From: an uncultured Bacteroidia bacterium
GTDB taxonomy: Bacteria; Bacteroidota; Bacteroidia; Bacteroidales; Prolixibacteraceae
DNA: 20,405 bases
Assembly: GCA_903859795.1 (NCBI GenBank)
Contig: CAIOOC010000598.1
Span: forward strand, 1 to 20,405
Reading direction: 5' to 3'
The position numbers and the translations under genes were made by a program. The notes beneath the pieces were generated by a model. The model was not told the DNA's origin. It did not search any database and saw only the letters and a program-made list of their open reading frames with translations. Below are positions 7,870 through 15,673 of this stretch, one piece after another (position 1 is the stretch's first letter; the number at the start of each line of letters is the position of its first letter).

Positions 7870-8766
7870 ATGCAAAAGGATAAAAAATGTCCCCTGATAG
7901 TTAAATCTGAATCTGATACTTCAGTTTATCAGAGCTTTACAAGCGACGATGCGGGATGGGAATATCTGAATTTTGAAGCACGCACGCTTAAAAAAGATGA
8001 ACAATGGTCGTACAATACCCTCAATCATGAGTTGCTTATCGTCCTGTTAGGCGGAAATTTTTCAGTTTTCTCGGAAGCTGGTCAATGGAAAACTAAAAAT
8101 GGACGGAAAGATGTATTCAGTGGTTTGCCTCACGGATTGTACCTCCCGCCAAATACCTCCTTCACCCTGACGGCTGAAAGCGAATTGCTCGATATAGCCT
8201 GCAGCTGGGTTGTTTCCAATAAAAGCTTTCCGGCCTCTTTCATAACTCCCGACGATGTCATGAAAATGGGGATTGAATACCGTGGCGGGGATAATGCAAG
8301 CCGACAGATCAACAGGTTACTCCCTCCTGGTTCAGCTTGTGATAAACTCGTATGCGTCGAAGTTTACACCCCCTCGGGAAACTGGAGCTCATTCCCCGCC
8401 CACAAGCATGACGAACAGAAGATAGACCCGGATAGCGGTAAAATCCTCGAAGCAAAACTCGAGGAGATCTATTTTTATAAGATCGATAAACCCCAGGGAT
8501 TTGCCTTGCAAAAAGTTTATACCGATGACCGGAGTCTTGATGAAATAGCTGAAGCTCATAATAATGATGTGGTCCTGATCCCCAGAGGTTATCATCCGGT
8601 AATCGCCGGTCACGGATACAACGTCTATTATCTGAATTTTCTTGCTGGCAGCCACCAAAGCCTTGCGAGCTTTGACGATCCCGACCATAAATGGATTTAC
8701 GGAACCTGGAAAGGAATGGACCCCAGGATTCCGATGGTTACCAGGGAGATGAATGAGAATGGTTAA
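7870..8766 (+). CDS. iolB: 5-deoxy-glucuronate isomerase (IolB)
   Basis: Cytoplasmic isomerase (298 aa) converting 5-deoxy-D-glucuronate to 2-deoxy-5-keto-D-gluconate. It is a double-cupin protein of the KduI/IolB group. The C-terminal cupin shows the metal-site pattern GNWSSFPAHKHD (H178, H180), then EEIYFYK (E198/E199) and VLIPRGYHPV (H242), followed by NVYYLNFLAG. These motifs and the length are those of IolB. The start codon lies 2 bp after the iolJ stop and is preceded by AGGAG about 8 nt upstream, a Shine-Dalgarno-like sequence otherwise rare in this window. Tight spacing suggests translational coupling with iolJ. Confidence 0.95.
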   Translation: MQKDKKCPLIVKSESDTSVYQSFTSDDAGWEYLNFEARTLKKDEQWSYNTLNHELLIVLLGGNFSVFSEAGQWKTKNGRKDVFSGLPHGLYLPPNTSFTLTAESELLDIACSWVVSNKSFPASFITPDDVMKMGIEYRGGDNASRQINRLLPPGSACDKLVCVEVYTPSGNWSSFPAHKHDEQKIDPDSGKILEAKLEEIYFYKIDKPQGFALQKVYTDDRSLDEIAEAHNNDVVLIPRGYHPVIAGHGYNVYYLNFLAGSHQSLASFDDPDHKWIYGTWKGMDPRIPMVTREMNENG

Positions 8767-8799
8767 TGCTGAATGTAATAATAGTAAATGGTTAATATA

Positions 8800-8864
8800 A
8801 ATTTTAATGTTTTGTGCTGGCTGTTAAGAATTCCAGGGAATTAAGCACTTAGCATTACAAAATT
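8800..8864 (+). repeat. Imperfect inverted repeat with inner hairpin, iolB-iolC spacer
   Basis: The 111-bp gap contains outer arms of about 20 bp at 8800-8818 (AATTTTAATGTTTTGTGCT) and 8844-8864, related as imperfect reverse complements with a 2-nt offset. Inside sits a perfect AATTCC-AG-GGAATT (8829-8842). The whole could fold as a long broken stem in the operon mRNA. It may be a dispersed repeat or a processing/stability element; neither can be proved here. Confidence 0.45.
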
Positions 8865-8877
8865 AACAATTAAAAAA

Positions 8878-9891
8878 ATGATTGAAAAAACTTACGATGT
8901 AATCACTTACGGCCGATCATCAATTGATCTCTATTCTGCCAATATTGGCGCAGATTTTGTTGATATACAATCTTTTAATGCTTACGTAGGCGGATCTCCC
9001 CTAAATATGGCTGTCGGGACCAAACGTCTTGGCCTACGCTCGGCACTGATCACTGCAATTGGTCAGGATCAGGTTGGCGATTTTCTTCTCAACTTTCTGA
9101 ACAAGGAAGGGGTCGAAACAAAATTCATTCCGCGAAAACCAGGGTTTCGTACCAGTGCGGTAGTTTTAGGTATCCAACCACCCGACAATTTTCCACTTGT
9201 ATACTACCGTGAGAATTGCGCAGATTCGAAAGTTTCGATTGATGATGTGATATACGCAAATGTCAGCGACTGTAAATTATTCGAAATTTCGGCTACTGCC
9301 CTAAATGTTGAGCCGTCGAGGTCAGCCGGCTTCTTTGCAGCCGAGGAGGCAGTTAAACATAATGTCCCTATTTTGATTGATCTCGATTTCCGTGCTGACC
9401 AGTGGCACGATCCCCGCTCCTTTGGTGTGACCACCCGTGCCTATCTGCAAAACTGTACTATCGCACTTGGAACCGAGGAAGAGATTCTCGCAACGATGCT
9501 CAGCGATCCCAATCAGATAAAAATAACGAACCAGCAAATTTCAGCCCCTGAGATTAGGGGGAACGTGGATGCTGCAATTCAGAAAATTATGGCTTTGGGC
9601 ATCGAAGCCCTGATTGTTAAACGTGGGGCCAAAGGATCTACTGTTTTTCTGAAAAATGGAGAAGCGATAGATGTTCCCGGATTCCCGGTGGAAGTGATGA
9701 ATGTGCTTGGGGCTGGCGATGCATTTGCAAGTGGGTTTATTTACGGTTACCTGCATGGCTGGGACTGGTACAAATCGTGCCGCATGGGAAATGCCTGCGG
9801 CGCCATATTAGTCACAAAACCCGGATGCTCCAATTTCAATCCTACACTGGACGAAGTTTTGAATTTTATTGAGGAGAAGGGGGGATTTTAG
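8878..9891 (+). CDS. iolC: 5-dehydro-2-deoxygluconokinase (IolC), PfkB family
   Basis: Cytoplasmic sugar kinase (337 aa) that uses ATP to phosphorylate 2-deoxy-5-keto-D-gluconate at C6, giving the substrate of IolJ. PfkB/ribokinase hallmarks are clear: YGRSSIDLYS near the N-terminus, the substrate-side GGSPLNMAVGTKRLG (38-52), and VLGAGDAFASGF with the anion hole GAG (278-280) and catalytic base D281. VKRGAKGS (248-255) is the usual strand before the ATP site. The size matches IolC. By sequence it could be another PfkB sugar kinase, but its place between iolB and iolD makes IolC secure. The downstream gap to iolD carries a large hairpin. Confidence 0.94.
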   Translation: MIEKTYDVITYGRSSIDLYSANIGADFVDIQSFNAYVGGSPLNMAVGTKRLGLRSALITAIGQDQVGDFLLNFLNKEGVETKFIPRKPGFRTSAVVLGIQPPDNFPLVYYRENCADSKVSIDDVIYANVSDCKLFEISATALNVEPSRSAGFFAAEEAVKHNVPILIDLDFRADQWHDPRSFGVTTRAYLQNCTIALGTEEEILATMLSDPNQIKITNQQISAPEIRGNVDAAIQKIMALGIEALIVKRGAKGSTVFLKNGEAIDVPGFPVEVMNVLGAGDAFASGFIYGYLHGWDWYKSCRMGNACGAILVTKPGCSNFNPTLDEVLNFIEEKGGF

Positions 9892-9896
9892 ATCAA

Positions 9897-9950
9897 GCTA
9901 CTGGCAGCTGGCAACTGGCAGCTAGTAGCCAGTTGCCAGTAGCCAGTAGC
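9897..9950 (+). repeat. 54-nt strong hairpin, iolC-iolD spacer
   Basis: Arms 9897-9918 and 9929-9950 pair over 22 bp with one A/A mismatch and one G/T, around a 10-nt loop. The inner 11 bp, CTGGCAACTGG against CCAGTTGCCAG, is perfect. It begins 5 bp after the iolC stop. After a few more bases (CAGCAGCC) comes TTTCTT, too weak for a full terminator given that iolD follows 50 bp later in the same pathway. It shares TGGCAACTGG with the symporter-iolJ hairpin. Likely a dispersed repeat that also acts as an mRNA-stabilising or attenuating stem (inference). Confidence 0.75.
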
Positions 9951-10001
9951 CAGCAGCCTTTCTTAAACAATCCATACCATTTTTGAAAAAAATTAATCAA
10001 C

Positions 10002-11861
10002 ATGAAAACAAATCGATTGACGGTAGGGCAAGCCGTAGTGAAGTTCCTGAAAAACCAGTATGTGGAGCGTGATAGTATAGAAAGTCCGTTTTTTGCCGGC
10101 TGCCTGGGCATTTTCGGACACGGGATTATCGCCGGTGTGGGGCAGGGATTAACCCAAAATACTGACTTCCGATACTTTATGACCCGAAACGAGCAGTCAT
10201 CGGTCCATATTGCCATGGCTTATGCGAAAATGAAAAACCGTATGGGCGCCTTTGCCTGTATCTCCTCAATCGGCCCCGGAGCAACAAATATGATCACAGG
10301 CGCCGCTTGTGCAACGATCAATCGTTTGCCGGTGTTAATTATCCCCGGTGATATTTTTGCACGCCGTGATGTTGCACCCGTTTTACAACAACTCGAATTA
10401 GCATCAACCCAGGATATTTCGGTTAATGATTGTTTTAAACCTGTCTCAAAATACTGGGACAGGATCAATAGGGCCGAGCAGCTGATTACCTCTTTGCCCG
10501 AAGTGATGCGCGTACTTACCTCACCCTCCGACACCGGTACCGTAACCCTTTGCCTTCCACAGGATGTGCAGGCTGAGGCTTTTGACTTTCCGGAGGAGCT
10601 CTTTCGCAAGAGAGTATGGAAGATCGAGCGGCCAAGACCTGATATCTCTTCTTTGAAAGAAGCGGTCCGGCTGATTGAAGCCTCTAAAAAGCCGATGATC
10701 ATTGCAGGAGGAGGTACAATTTACAGTGAAGCAACAGAAATATTAAAGAATCTTGTCGAACAAACTGGGATACCGGTCGCCGAAACTTTCGCAGGTAAAG
10801 GGTCTTTACCCTACAACCACCCGTCAAACCTTGGGGCTGTTGGCGCCACAGGCACACCAGGGGCAAATGAAATTACCGGTGAAACCGATCTTGTTATAGG
10901 TATTGGAACGCGTTACAGCGATTTCACTACCGCCTCAAAAACTGCATTCCAGAATCGCGATGTAAAATTCATCAACATCAACATTGCCGGTTTTGATTCT
11001 GGAAAACACAGTGCCTTGCCACTAACCTGCGATGCCAGGGTGTGCCTTGAAGAACTTGCAGGGTTATTGTCAGATTATAAAGTAGCTGAAGAATATCGGG
11101 ATCGTGTTACTGCACTTAGCACCGACTGGGATAAGAAAGTAACTGAATTCTATGCCGTTAAGGGGGAACTTCCCGTTACACAGCCTGAAGTGGTTGGCGC
11201 TGTCAATAACTTTGCAGGGGCGCGCGATGTGGTCCTTTGCGCCGCCGGAAGTTTACCGGGGGATTTGCATAAACTCTGGAGAACCCGTGATCCTAAAGGT
11301 TTTCATCTCGAATATGGCTATTCCACTATGGGATATGAAATTCCTGCTGGCATCGGAGCCAAAATGGCCTGCCCCGACCGTGAGATCTACGTGATGGTCG
11401 GAGATGGCAACTACCTTATGATGAACAACGAGATTGTCACTGCTATTCAGGAGGGAATTAAATTCACCATCATCATATTGAATAACAATGGATTTGCGAG
11501 TATTGGGGGATTATCGCAGGCTGTCGGTTCAGAACGCTTCGGAACAAAATACAGGTATCGCGACGATGAGACCGGACTTCTTACAGGAGATATTCTTCCG
11601 GTAAATTTCGCACAGAATGCGCACAGCCTTGGTGCACACGTCATCGAAGCACAGGATATCGATTCGTTAAAGGCAGCGCTTGCTGAAGCAAAAATGCAGA
11701 CTGAAACCACAGTGATATATATTGAAACCAGTTTAACCAAAGGTGTTCCTGGATATGCCTGGTGGGAAGTAGCCATCGCCGAAGTTTCGGAGCAGCCCAC
11801 GGTCCAGCAGGCACGCGCCGAATACGTGGAACATAAAAAGAAACAGCGGTATTTCCTGTAG
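10002..11861 (+). CDS. iolD: 3D-(3,5/4)-trihydroxycyclohexane-1,2-dione hydrolase (IolD), ThDP-dependent
   Basis: Cytoplasmic ring-opening enzyme (619 aa) turning the diketone made by IolE into 5-deoxy-D-glucuronate. It has the three-domain layout of ThDP enzymes such as acetolactate synthase. The N-terminal domain carries the conserved Glu (E64 in TRNEQSSVHIAMAYAKM) and SSIGPGATNMITGAA. The middle domain begins near KKPMIIAGGGTIYSEA. The C-terminal ThDP/metal motif starts at GDG (467-469) and ends at NNNGF (494-498). Length and motifs fit IolD, and the neighbours exclude acetolactate synthase. The stop codon lies inside the first unit of a 15-bp tandem repeat, so the extreme C-terminus (KKKQRYFL) may have been reshaped by that repeat. 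Confidence 0.95.
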   Translation: MKTNRLTVGQAVVKFLKNQYVERDSIESPFFAGCLGIFGHGIIAGVGQGLTQNTDFRYFMTRNEQSSVHIAMAYAKMKNRMGAFACISSIGPGATNMITGAACATINRLPVLIIPGDIFARRDVAPVLQQLELASTQDISVNDCFKPVSKYWDRINRAEQLITSLPEVMRVLTSPSDTGTVTLCLPQDVQAEAFDFPEELFRKRVWKIERPRPDISSLKEAVRLIEASKKPMIIAGGGTIYSEATEILKNLVEQTGIPVAETFAGKGSLPYNHPSNLGAVGATGTPGANEITGETDLVIGIGTRYSDFTTASKTAFQNRDVKFININIAGFDSGKHSALPLTCDARVCLEELAGLLSDYKVAEEYRDRVTALSTDWDKKVTEFYAVKGELPVTQPEVVGAVNNFAGARDVVLCAAGSLPGDLHKLWRTRDPKGFHLEYGYSTMGYEIPAGIGAKMACPDREIYVMVGDGNYLMMNNEIVTAIQEGIKFTIIILNNNGFASIGGLSQAVGSERFGTKYRYRDDETGLLTGDILPVNFAQNAHSLGAHVIEAQDIDSLKAALAEAKMQTETTVIYIETSLTKGVPGYAWWEVAIAEVSEQPTVQQARAEYVEHKKKQRYFL

Positions 11862-11887
11862 AGACATTGCATGTAGAGACGTTGCAT
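11858..11887 (+). repeat. 15-bp tandem direct repeat overlapping the iolD stop
   Basis: GTAGAGACATTGCAT (11858-11872) is followed immediately by GTAGAGACGTTGCAT (11873-11887), differing at one base. The iolD stop TAG (11859-11861) is part of the first unit. GTAGAGACGTTGCAT resembles half of a palindromic repeat that I recall as widely scattered in Bacteroidota and cyanobacterial genomes; this was not checked. The rest of the 85-bp gap to iolA is AT-rich, with an AAATAAATTTATTT palindrome (11897-11910) of doubtful meaning. Confidence 0.7.
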
Positions 11888-11946
11888 GACGATATCAAAT
11901 AAATTTATTTAAACACAAAATCGAATAACAACCAAAATATTACACC

Positions 11947-13419
11947 ATGTCAACAATATTAAAAAACTATATTAACGGCCAATGGATTGAAAGCAAGAGT
12001 GATGCTACAATGAGTGTGATCAATCCGGCAACAGGTCTAAGGATCTGCCGGGTACCTGCCGGGTGCAGTCAGGATATCGAAGAAGCTGCAGGATGGGCTA
12101 ACCAGGCATGGGCCGGATGGAGAAATACTCCTGCGACACAACGTGTTCAGTATCTTTTCAAAATGAAACAGATCCTTGAAGCTCATACAGACGAGATCGC
12201 AGAAATTTGCACCAAAGAGTGTGGCAAGACATTTGCCGAATCCAAAGCTGAGATGACCCGTGCAGTCGAGAATATTGAAGTTGCCTGTGGGATCCCAACT
12301 TTGATGCAAAGTGTCTTTTCTGAAGATATTGCAACTGGTGTTGACGAGTTTGTGATCCGCCAGCCACTTGGTGTCGGTGCTTGTATCTCGCCTTTCAACT
12401 TTCCGATTATGATCCCCTTTTGGTTTATGCCCTACGCAATTGCATGCGGAAATACCTATATCGTAAAGCCTTCTGAAAAAGTGCCAATGACAATGACGCG
12501 CATCTTCGAATTGTTCGAAACACTTAATTTACCTAAAGGAGTGCTTAATATGGTTCATGGCGGCAGAGAAACTGTTGATGCGATTTTGAAACATCCGTTT
12601 ATCCCCGCAATCAGTTTCGTAGGCTCCACACCTGTTGCAAAGCACGTCTACCAAACAGGAACGCTCCATGGGAAAAGAGTTCAGTCACAAGGAGGAGCAA
12701 AAAATGCAGTTGTTGTGATGCCCGATGCAGATGCAGAAACTACTGTCAAAATAATCGTGGATAGCGCCTTTGGGTGTGCGGGCCAACGTTGTCTCGCAGC
12801 ATCGGTAGTAATTACAGTGGGCGAGGCATCCGAAAAAGTCACGCAAAATATCATTGCGCTGGCCCAGTCAAAAAAGACCGGAAACGGTATGGTCGCCGAT
12901 GTTGACATGGGTCCGGTAATCACAATGGAAAGTAAGGAACGGATTATAAAACTTATCCAAACCGGAATTGACGAAGGAGCTGAAATCCTTCTCGACGGAA
13001 GGGATGTAAAAGTTACAGGATTTGAAGATGGGAACTTCATAGGTCCAACAATACTTGGAAAAGTAAACCCTGACAGCGAAGTTTATAAAACCGAAATCTT
13101 TGGTCCGGTACTCAGTATTGTCAATGTTGAAACCCTTGAGGAAGCAATAGATCTGATCAACAAAAACAGGTACGGAAACTCAGCCTGCATCTTTACCCGA
13201 AGTGGTGCAGCCGCACGTAAGTTCAGACATAATGCTCTAGCCGGAAATATCGGTGTCAACATTGGAGTGGCTGCCCCAATGGCATTCTTTCCGTTCAGCG
13301 GTTGGAAAGAGAGCTTCTTCGGAGATTTGCATGGACAATCTTCCCATGCCGTAGAGTTTTATACCCAGACCAAGGTGGTCATCGAACGATGGAATGAGGA
13401 ATGGTCCAGAAAATTCTGA
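11947..13419 (+). CDS. iolA: Methylmalonate/malonate-semialdehyde dehydrogenase, CoA-acylating (IolA)
   Basis: Cytoplasmic aldehyde dehydrogenase (490 aa). It converts malonate semialdehyde, CoA and NAD+ to acetyl-CoA, CO2 and NADH, the last inositol step. The catalytic Cys is C282 in FGCAGQRCLAAS. NAD-fold motifs are FNFPIMIPFWFMPYAIACGN, YIVKPSE, FVGSTPVAKHVY and EIFGPVLSIV. The usual ALDH general-base Glu region reads QSQGGAKNAVVVMPDAD, the GGAKN form that marks the CoA-acylating MMSDH group. The length is typical. It completes carbon flow from the IolJ product into central metabolism. The same family also serves valine degradation, but the operon places this copy in inositol use. Confidence 0.95.
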   Translation: MSTILKNYINGQWIESKSDATMSVINPATGLRICRVPAGCSQDIEEAAGWANQAWAGWRNTPATQRVQYLFKMKQILEAHTDEIAEICTKECGKTFAESKAEMTRAVENIEVACGIPTLMQSVFSEDIATGVDEFVIRQPLGVGACISPFNFPIMIPFWFMPYAIACGNTYIVKPSEKVPMTMTRIFELFETLNLPKGVLNMVHGGRETVDAILKHPFIPAISFVGSTPVAKHVYQTGTLHGKRVQSQGGAKNAVVVMPDADAETTVKIIVDSAFGCAGQRCLAASVVITVGEASEKVTQNIIALAQSKKTGNGMVADVDMGPVITMESKERIIKLIQTGIDEGAEILLDGRDVKVTGFEDGNFIGPTILGKVNPDSEVYKTEIFGPVLSIVNVETLEEAIDLINKNRYGNSACIFTRSGAAARKFRHNALAGNIGVNIGVAAPMAFFPFSGWKESFFGDLHGQSSHAVEFYTQTKVVIERWNEEWSRKF

Positions 13420-13430
13420 TTCATAAGATA

Positions 13431-13442
13431 ATAAACGTTTTT
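13431..13442. promoter_or_regulatory. AAACGTTT palindrome before iolE
   Basis: A perfect 8-bp palindrome AAACGTTT (13433-13440) sits in the 37-bp iolA-iolE gap, 16 bp before the iolE ATG. The central CG with A/T arms resembles LacI/PurR-family operator cores (family knowledge). A stronger copy lies before susC (15678-15687), and the AACGTT core recurs before iolG (14430-14435). It may be an internal operator or a chance match. Confidence 0.35.
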
Positions 13443-13456
13443 ATAACTGACTCAAA

Positions 13457-14356
13457 ATGATAAAAATTGCAAATGCTCCCTGCTCCTGGGGAGTTCTCGA
13501 ATTTGACCTGGAAGGCAAAGCTGCCGGTTTTGAACAGGTACTCGACGAGATTCAGGAAACAGGTTATGAAGGAAGTGAACTCGGCGATTGGGGTTTCATG
13601 CCATCCGTGCCGGAGGGATTAAAATGTGAACTTAATCTGCGTAAACTAACTATGGTCGGAGCCTTTGTTCCGGTTTTCTTAAAAGATCCGGCCAAACATG
13701 CCGCAGGTGCTGAATTAGCCGTTAAAACAGCTAAACTTATGGCTGATGCCGGCTACATCGATGCATTTATTGTGCTCGCCGACGATAACGGCAGCGTTCC
13801 TGAGCGGACCCTCAACGCAGGAAGGGTTACACCAGAAATGGGCCTTTCGGATGAAGAGTGGAGAGTCTTTGCTGCAGGTGCGAACATGGTCGCCAGTGAG
13901 GTAAAAGCCAAAACAGGTTTGCGAACTGTCTTTCATCACCATTGTGCCGGGTATGTCGAAACACCCGCTGAAATCGATCAATTGTTGGCCCTGACAGATC
14001 CGTCACTCGTTGGATTAGTGCTGGATATGGGTCATTGCCAGTTTGGCGGCGGCGATCCCCTTGCCACCCTGAAAAAACATAAAGACCGGATCTGGCATAT
14101 TCATTTTAAAGATTGTCAGCCCGAAATTGCAGCAAAATCTAAAACCGAAGGTTGGGACTATTTCCAGTCAGTCGGCCATGGCGTATTCTGCGAACTGGGC
14201 AAAGGTGGTGTTAATTTTCCCGCAATTGTTGCTGAACTAAACAACCAGGAATATTCAGGCTGGATCGTCGTCGAACAGGATGTGCTTCCGGGAATGGGAA
14301 ATCCGAAAGTATGTGCACACCGTAACAGGGAATACATCAAATCACTTGGATTATAA
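13457..14356 (+). CDS. iolE: Inosose dehydratase-like TIM-barrel protein (IolE)
   Basis: Cytoplasmic enzyme (299 aa) expected to dehydrate 2-keto-myo-inositol to the trihydroxycyclohexanedione used by IolD. The sequence is of the xylose-isomerase-like TIM-barrel superfamily. The N-terminal IANAPCSWGVLEF and GYEGSELGDWGFMP match IolE-type starts. Candidate metal ligands and active-site residues lie in FHHHCAGYVET (H160-H162, E168), LVLDMGHC (D190, H193), WHIHFKD (H214, H216, D219) and WIVVEQD (E273). The fold also covers IolI and IolH, so an isomerase role is possible. It is the only such gene in an otherwise complete set, which favours IolE. A 279-bp repeat-rich gap follows. Confidence 0.87.
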   Translation: MIKIANAPCSWGVLEFDLEGKAAGFEQVLDEIQETGYEGSELGDWGFMPSVPEGLKCELNLRKLTMVGAFVPVFLKDPAKHAAGAELAVKTAKLMADAGYIDAFIVLADDNGSVPERTLNAGRVTPEMGLSDEEWRVFAAGANMVASEVKAKTGLRTVFHHHCAGYVETPAEIDQLLALTDPSLVGLVLDMGHCQFGGGDPLATLKKHKDRIWHIHFKDCQPEIAAKSKTEGWDYFQSVGHGVFCELGKGGVNFPAIVAELNNQEYSGWIVVEQDVLPGMGNPKVCAHRNREYIKSLGL

Positions 14357-14435
14357 TCATATAACTATATGCAAAATGTAGTTATAAAACTTCAATCTTA
14401 GAGCAAATAACATTGAGAAACATTATATTAACGTT

Positions 14436-14458
14436 CTATGACCTCGGCGAGGTCATAG
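14436..14458. repeat. GC-rich palindrome A, iolE-iolG spacer
   Basis: CTATGACCTC (14436-14445) and GAGGTCATAG (14449-14458) are exact reverse complements around GGC. It is the first of three palindromes in this 279-bp gap and shares TATGAC...GTCATA with palindrome B. It is followed directly by GTTTATAGAAA (14459-14469). There is no T-run, so a simple terminator is unlikely. Confidence 0.75.
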
Positions 14459-14536
14459 GTTTATAGAAAAGAAATAATAACATAATATATGACTCCGGAG
14501 TCATACGTTTCGTAGCTTGATCAAATTTCTATAAAC
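14459..14536. repeat. 11-bp inverted flanks enclosing palindrome B
   Basis: GTTTATAGAAA (14459-14469) and TTTCTATAAAC (14526-14536) are exact reverse complements 56 bp apart. They sit between palindromes A and B and between B and C. They therefore look like the outer edges of repeat units of the form flank-palindrome-flank, which would explain the regular layout of the gap. Confidence 0.6.
14488..14505. repeat. GC-rich palindrome B, iolE-iolG spacer
   Basis: TATGACTCCGGAGTCATA is a perfect 18-bp palindrome with no spacer. Its outer six bases each side (TATGAC and GTCATA) match palindrome A while the centre differs. It is followed by CGTTTCGTAG, not by a U-tract. Confidence 0.75.
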
Positions 14537-14539
14537 ATG

Positions 14540-14556
14540 CAAACCCGCCGGGTTTG
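14540..14556. repeat. GC-rich palindrome C, iolE-iolG spacer
   Basis: CAAACCCG-C-CGGGTTTG is a perfect 17-bp palindrome around one base. It has an unrelated stem sequence to A and B, but a similar length, and is preceded by the TTTCTATAAAC flank. The remaining 79 bp to iolG are A-rich with no recognised promoter box. Confidence 0.75.
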
Positions 14557-14635
14557 AATTAGCAAGGAATATCATTAGAGAACTTAATAATAGAATCCCA
14601 ACAAAAAAACAGAACCTTAAACTAAAAAAAATACA

Positions 14636-15649
14636 ATGAAAAAATTAAAACTTGGCGTAATCGGTACAGGAAGAATAGGAAAAGTCCATATTGCCACATT
14701 AGTTCAAAACGTACCACAGGCAGAGGTTGTAGCAATAGCCGATGTGAACCTTGCCGGGGCAGAAGAGGTAGCGAAAGCTTTTGGAATTGATACAGTTTAT
14801 ACAAACTATCAGGATGTTATCAATCATCCCGTAGTTGAAGCGGTTGTGATTTGTTCACCTACCGACACCCATGCTCAATATATCGTTGAAATAGCACGTG
14901 CCGGGAAACATATTTTTTGCGAAAAACCGGTGGATCTATCACTTGAGGTCATTCAGAACGCATTGGCAGAAGTAAAGAAAGCCGGAGTGAAACTGATGGT
15001 TGGGTTTAACCGCAGGTTTGATCCTAACTTTCTGAAAATAAAACAACTGGTCGAGGCCGGTAAGATTGGTGACCCCCATATTCTGAAAATAACCTCACGC
15101 GATCCTGCGCCGCCACCAGCAGAATACAGTGCCGTCTCCGGAGGAATGTTTATGGATATGACAATCCATGATTTTGATATGGCCAGGTATATCGCAGGAA
15201 GTGAAGTCACTGAAGTCTATACCAATGCAGCCGTTCTGGTAGATCCGGCAATAGGTGAGGCCGGCGATGTCGACACGGCAATTATCACACTCACATTTGC
15301 CAATGGTGCCATCGGAGTTATAGACAACAGCCGTAAAGCAATCTATGGTTATGATCAGCGGGTTGAGATCTTTGGATCCAAAGGGATGGCTTGCGCCGAT
15401 AACAACTACCCCGAGAATCACCGCTATTTTGCTGCCGATGGCGTTCATGGATCGTTACCGCTGAACTTCTTTATGGAACGTTACCTCGAGGCTTACGCAA
15501 ATGAGATGAAAATCTTCTGCGAAGCTGTTGTCAATGATTTACCGCTACCAGTCTCCGGAGATGACGGACTCAAATCTGTGGCAATCGCACTGGCTGCAAA
15601 GAAATCATTCCTGGAGCATCGTCCTGTTTTATTATCTGAAATCTTGTAA
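14636..15649 (+). CDS. iolG: Inositol 2-dehydrogenase (IolG), Gfo/Idh/MocA family
   Basis: Cytoplasmic NAD-dependent dehydrogenase (337 aa) oxidising myo-inositol to 2-keto-myo-inositol, the pathway's first step. The Rossmann motif GVIGTGRIGKVH (G10, G12, G15) and the acidic end of the second strand (AIADVN, D37) indicate NAD binding. CEKPVD holds the catalytic Lys K97, and FMDMTIHDFDMARY provides D174 and H178, the Lys/Asp/His triad known from Bacillus IolG. The length is standard. Other family members oxidise scyllo-inositol or other sugars, but this is the only dehydrogenase in the cluster. It is separated from iolE by a 279-bp repeat region and from susC by 126 bp, so it may be transcribed partly on its own. 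Confidence 0.92.
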   Translation: MKKLKLGVIGTGRIGKVHIATLVQNVPQAEVVAIADVNLAGAEEVAKAFGIDTVYTNYQDVINHPVVEAVVICSPTDTHAQYIVEIARAGKHIFCEKPVDLSLEVIQNALAEVKKAGVKLMVGFNRRFDPNFLKIKQLVEAGKIGDPHILKITSRDPAPPPAEYSAVSGGMFMDMTIHDFDMARYIAGSEVTEVYTNAAVLVDPAIGEAGDVDTAIITLTFANGAIGVIDNSRKAIYGYDQRVEIFGSKGMACADNNYPENHRYFAADGVHGSLPLNFFMERYLEAYANEMKIFCEAVVNDLPLPVSGDDGLKSVAIALAAKKSFLEHRPVLLSEIL

Positions 15650-15673
15650 TTATTTTCTGTTGAACTATCCGAG

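Noticed and set aside
10220..10702. Minus-strand 160-codon open frame opposite iolD
   Set aside because: Antisense to the conserved N-terminal ThDP domain. Its composition follows from iolD codon bias and no motif was seen.
11897..11910. AAATAAATTTATTT palindrome before iolA, partly shared (AAATAAATTTAT) with the iolJ leader at 6931-6942
   Set aside because: Pure A/T sequence in AT-rich spacers. The match is likely to be chance, and one copy overlaps the iolJ start codon.
14436..14556. Rho-independent terminators ending the iolE transcript
   Set aside because: None of the three palindromes is followed by a T-run, and three different stems in a row with shared flanks fit repeats better.
14436..14556. 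CRISPR-like array
   Set aside because: The units are self-complementary with different sequences and there are no repeated direct repeats with unique spacers of equal length.
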